This document shows positions 13,634-15,339 of a stretch of DNA of 15,339 nucleotides, piece after piece. The stretch is taken from positions 1-15,339 of the forward strand of contig JAQCNK010000171.1 in NCBI GenBank assembly GCA_028275075.1. Direction: 5' to 3'. The notes under the pieces were generated by a model. That model was not told the DNA's origin. It made no database searches and saw only the letters and a list, made by a program, of their open reading frames with translations. The stretch is from Haloarcula sp. (GTDB lineage Archaea > Halobacteriota > Halobacteria > Halobacteriales > Haloarculaceae). Every line of letters begins with the position of its first letter. Position 1 is the stretch's first letter. Position numbers and translations under genes: made by a program.

Positions 13634-13808
13634 ATGCGCGTCGGTCGACGCTCTCGTCGGACCTCTCGGCCGGGTTCGATTCGGGCGACTGGAGCCACAG
13701 GCTGTGCATGTGGCGCTGCACCGAGAGTGGCGAGATGGGGAACTCGGCGGTGGTCTCTCCGTGGCGTGTCTCAACCGCGAACCACCCCAGCACGGTGGTC
13801 CCGAACAA
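13634..13808 (-). other. Unassigned coding-like frame upstream of the Gate-domain gene
   Basis: On the minus strand, in the frame beginning with TTG at 13808, 51 of the first 57 codons end in G or C. The predicted segment begins with a short hydrophobic run (FGTTVLGWFAVETRHG) and continues as a hydrophilic, plausible sequence to about RRAYDA. This frame differs from both the MgtE-like gene upstream and the Gate-domain gene downstream, and it stays open past the Gate-domain start. Possibilities are a small overlapping gene, or an N-terminal part of the Gate-domain protein separated by a frameshift. It has no good canonical start codon. Confidence 0.3.
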
Positions 13809-13824
13809 TGCGAGGACGACCGTA

Positions 13825-14385
13825 TTAGACGAGTACTTCGACAGCGCCGAACAGCACTAGCACCCCAAGCACGTCACAGACGTTCGTGACAACGGGAATG
13901 ACCACGTCGTCGGGGTCCAGTTCGAACCGGTAGGCGGCGTAGGTCGTTACCGTCGTGACCGCGACCGCCAGCGCCGCCAGCACCACACCGCTCGTGAGCG
14001 CCACCGCGACGACAGTCGCGAGCGGGAGCCGAGCGTCGGCGAGAAACGTCTGCAGTCCCCACGCGCCGGCACCCACGAGCGGAAACACCGTCACCGCGAG
14101 CCCGATGGTGGCGACAGCGTTCCCCACGAGTCGGTCATCGTCGGTGTCGAACGAGAGCAGGCCGAGATGCAGCGCCGTTGAGAGCCGCGCGGCGAGGATA
14201 CTCCCGAGGTTCCCGGCCATCCCGATGGTGACCGGCACGAGCACGAGCAGTGTCGGATAGCGTAGCAGTGTCCCTTCGAACGTATCGAGGACGATACCGC
14301 TACCCAGTTCGATAGCCGTGAGGACAATGAGGACTGGTAGCATTCGCCGAACAATGCCCCGTACTGTCCACGCCGACGCCGCCAC
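13825..14385 (-). CDS. Single-domain MgtE-like transporter half, second of the pair
   Basis: A 186-residue membrane protein equal to one MgtE/SLC41 integral membrane domain. It has about five hydrophobic segments, PVTIGMAGNLGSILAARLSTAL (51-72) with the family's GN-GS signature, and LDPDDVVIPVVTNVCDVLGVLVL (157-179) with Asp171 in the position of the pore Mg2+ ligand. It lacks the N-terminal and CBS cytosolic domains that gate bacterial MgtE. The start GTG at 14385 lies one nucleotide after the stop of the preceding gene; an apparent longer frame to 14454 would overlap that gene with a Trp/Arg-rich tail. With its partner it would form the two-domain MgtE core, transporting Mg2+ or another divalent cation; this is inference from fold. 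Confidence 0.88.
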   Translation of the reverse strand: MAASAWTVRGIVRRMLPVLIVLTAIELGSGIVLDTFEGTLLRYPTLLVLVPVTIGMAGNLGSILAARLSTALHLGLLSFDTDDDRLVGNAVATIGLAVTVFPLVGAGAWGLQTFLADARLPLATVVAVALTSGVVLAALAVAVTTVTTYAAYRFELDPDDVVIPVVTNVCDVLGVLVLFGAVEVLV

Positions 14386-14386
14386 G

Positions 14387-14965
14387 CTATCCGCCTCCCA
14401 GCGCCAGTACGAGCCGGGTCGCCACCAGCAGCGTCGCGATGCCGACCACGTCACCCGTCGTCGTCACGACCGGTCCCGCGAGCGTGTCGGGGTTCAGACC
14501 GCGACGGTAGCCGACGAAGACAACGGAGACGACCGCGACGGTCAGCAACACGCCCGAGACGAGCCCCGCGAGCAAGGCGATGGCGACCAGCGTCGACAGC
14601 GGGGCAGCGGGCCGCCCCAGCACGGCGAGTAGCGCGACTGTCAGAAACGCGGCGATGCCGCTAACCATGACCCCATTGGCCAGTGCCGCCGCGACAGCGG
14701 CGTTTACCCGCTTGTCGTCCGTCGAAAAGGTTGGATCGACCAGCCCTTGGTGGAGCGCCGAGCCCAGCCGCGCGCCCAGCGATCCGTAGACGTTCCCCCG
14801 CGTCGCCAGAAGTGCCGGCACCAACACGAGGAGTCCCGCGACCTGCTTCAGTTCGGCGTCCATCCCACCCAACACGACGCCCGCGAACAACCCGCCCGAA
14901 GCACTGAGCGCCAACACGGGGAGTGACTCCCGGTAGGCCGCTTCAGCCACCTCGCGGACGGTCAT
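14387..14965 (-). CDS. Single-domain MgtE-like transporter half, first of the pair
   Basis: A 192-residue membrane protein equal to one MgtE domain, with about five hydrophobic segments. The family signature VPALLATRGNVYGSLGARL (49-67) and the pore segment NPDTLAGPVVTTTGDVVGIATLL (158-180, Asp172) are present. The ATG at 14965 begins MTVREVAEAAYRESLPVLAL; longer frames back to 15235 run through the promoter and repeat B and are not credible. A TATA-like box lies 26-34 nt upstream. It is followed after 1 nt by the second half, so they are likely co-translated as a heterodimer. Sequence identity between the two halves is low but the motif order is the same. Confidence 0.9.
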   Translation of the reverse strand: MTVREVAEAAYRESLPVLALSASGGLFAGVVLGGMDAELKQVAGLLVLVPALLATRGNVYGSLGARLGSALHQGLVDPTFSTDDKRVNAAVAAALANGVMVSGIAAFLTVALLAVLGRPAAPLSTLVAIALLAGLVSGVLLTVAVVSVVFVGYRRGLNPDTLAGPVVTTTGDVVGIATLLVATRLVLALGGG

Positions 14966-14990
14966 TAGGAGATGCAAGCGTATCCAGTCG

Positions 14991-14999
14991 CAAAAAGGA
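14991..14999 (-). promoter_or_regulatory. TATA-like box for the MgtE-like pair
   Basis: On the minus strand this is tcctttttg, 26-34 nt upstream of the ATG at 14965. Confidence 0.45.
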
Positions 15000-15068
15000 C
15001 CCTGTTCGACACTGCAGTTGACTGGGTGGTACGGGGACCGCCGTAGGCGTTGCCGTCGCTGATAGATT

Positions 15069-15145
15069 ATACGGGTCGACAGAACGAGTGATAGAATTCG
15101 CCTCGCCAGACCCCTGCGAATATCTATCAGTGTCGACCCGTATAG
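15069..15145. repeat. 77-bp nested palindromic repeat, copy B
   Basis: The outer arms are 14 bp and perfect (tatacgggtcgaca at 15069-15082, reverse complement at 15132-15145). The inner palindrome is tgatagaattcgc / gcgaatatctatca. Aligned to copy A by eye, the two differ at about three bases plus two deletions (one of 1 nt in the loop, one of 6 nt near the right arm). One difference, c to t in tgatagaa, restores pairing in the inner stem. It sits in the divergent region between the MgtE-like pair and the gene beginning at 15226, so a terminator role alone would not explain it. Confidence 0.85.
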
Positions 15146-15195
15146 ACAGACAGACGCGGCTGTGGGGGCGAATCGGCGACCGGAGAAACAACAGC

Positions 15196-15204
15196 TAATT
15201 AAAT
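15196..15204 (+). promoter_or_regulatory. TATA-like box for the gene starting at 15226
   Basis: The sequence taattaaat lies 22-30 nt upstream of the ATG at 15226, fitting a leaderless start. Confidence 0.55.
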
Positions 15205-15225
15205 CAGTACTCCATAGCCGCGCAT

Positions 15226-15339
15226 ATGGTATCACTCGTAGGCGTCCTCTCCGGGCTCACGCTTACCCTTACTCTCGTAGCGCTCCACTACGCGAAAGGG
15301 ACGGGCTGGGAGGCACCGGAGGATATCTCGCAGGAGGTC
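15226..15339 (+). CDS. Small membrane protein, 3' partial
   Basis: The first 38 codons of a gene that runs off the window: MVSLVGVLSGLTLTLTLVALHY, a hydrophobic segment of about 20 residues, then AKGTGWEAPEDISQEV, a charged continuation. It looks like an N-terminal membrane anchor or signal followed by a soluble part. I do not recognise the family. Codon use and the TATA-like box upstream support it as a real gene. It is divergent from the MgtE-like pair, with repeat B in between. Confidence 0.7.
   Translation, partial: MVSLVGVLSGLTLTLTLVALHYAKGTGWEAPEDISQEV

Noticed and set aside
1..15339. CRISPR array, tRNA or rRNA genes
   Set aside because: No regularly spaced direct repeats and no tRNA-like cloverleaf or rRNA-like segments were noticed in the intergenic regions.

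Overview
The window is haloarchaeal chromosomal DNA, most like Haloarcula or a close relative. The evidence is high GC with strong third-position GC bias, very acidic proteins (Asp/Glu far above Lys), archaeal-only families (ribosomal L18Ae/LX, prefoldin alpha, UPF0200, UPF0201), and TATA-like boxes about 23-35 nt upstream of most start codons, the pattern expected of leaderless haloarchaeal transcripts. I saw no rRNA, tRNA or CRISPR array.

Layout, left to right. (1) 3-275: 3' part of an ABM-fold (antibiotic biosynthesis monooxygenase-like) protein. (2) 276-2885: a lower-GC accessory-looking stretch with a reverse-strand pRiA4b ORF-3-like protein, an unknown acidic protein with a C-terminal coiled coil, and 378 bp without a convincing gene but with a strong hairpin. 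(3) 2886-4772: a tight core operon, rpl18a (L20a/LX), pfdA and ftsY, for ribosome, chaperone and SRP-receptor functions. (4) 4773-4988: a convergent gap holding the first copy of an 84-bp nested palindromic repeat. (5) 4989-7100, reverse strand: a KDPG-aldolase family enzyme, a cupin and an AEC-type transporter, each with its own promoter-like box. (6) 7179-9667: a divergent pair, a large secreted protein (reverse) and a membrane-anchored winged-helix regulator (forward). (7) 9872-10714: a short trans-polyprenyl synthase whose chain-length residues look like a long-chain (quinone side-chain) type. (8) 10879-12490: an overlapping operon of UPF0200, UPF0201 and a HAD-fold protein lacking its catalytic nucleophile. 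(9) 12587-14965, reverse strand: two single-domain MgtE-like half-transporters with a 1-nt gap between them, followed by a Gate/nucleoside-recognition membrane protein. (10) 15069-15145: the second repeat copy (77 bp), then the start of a membrane protein that runs off the window.

The observations most worth a second look are the conserved nested palindrome (two near-identical copies 10 kb apart plus a solitary end), the nucleophile-less HAD protein in the UPF0200/UPF0201 operon, the split MgtE pair next to a Gate-domain protein, a coding-like reading frame at 13634-13808 with no gene assignment, and the divergent secreted-protein/membrane-regulator pair. I did not find a clearly novel multi-gene defence or mobile system.
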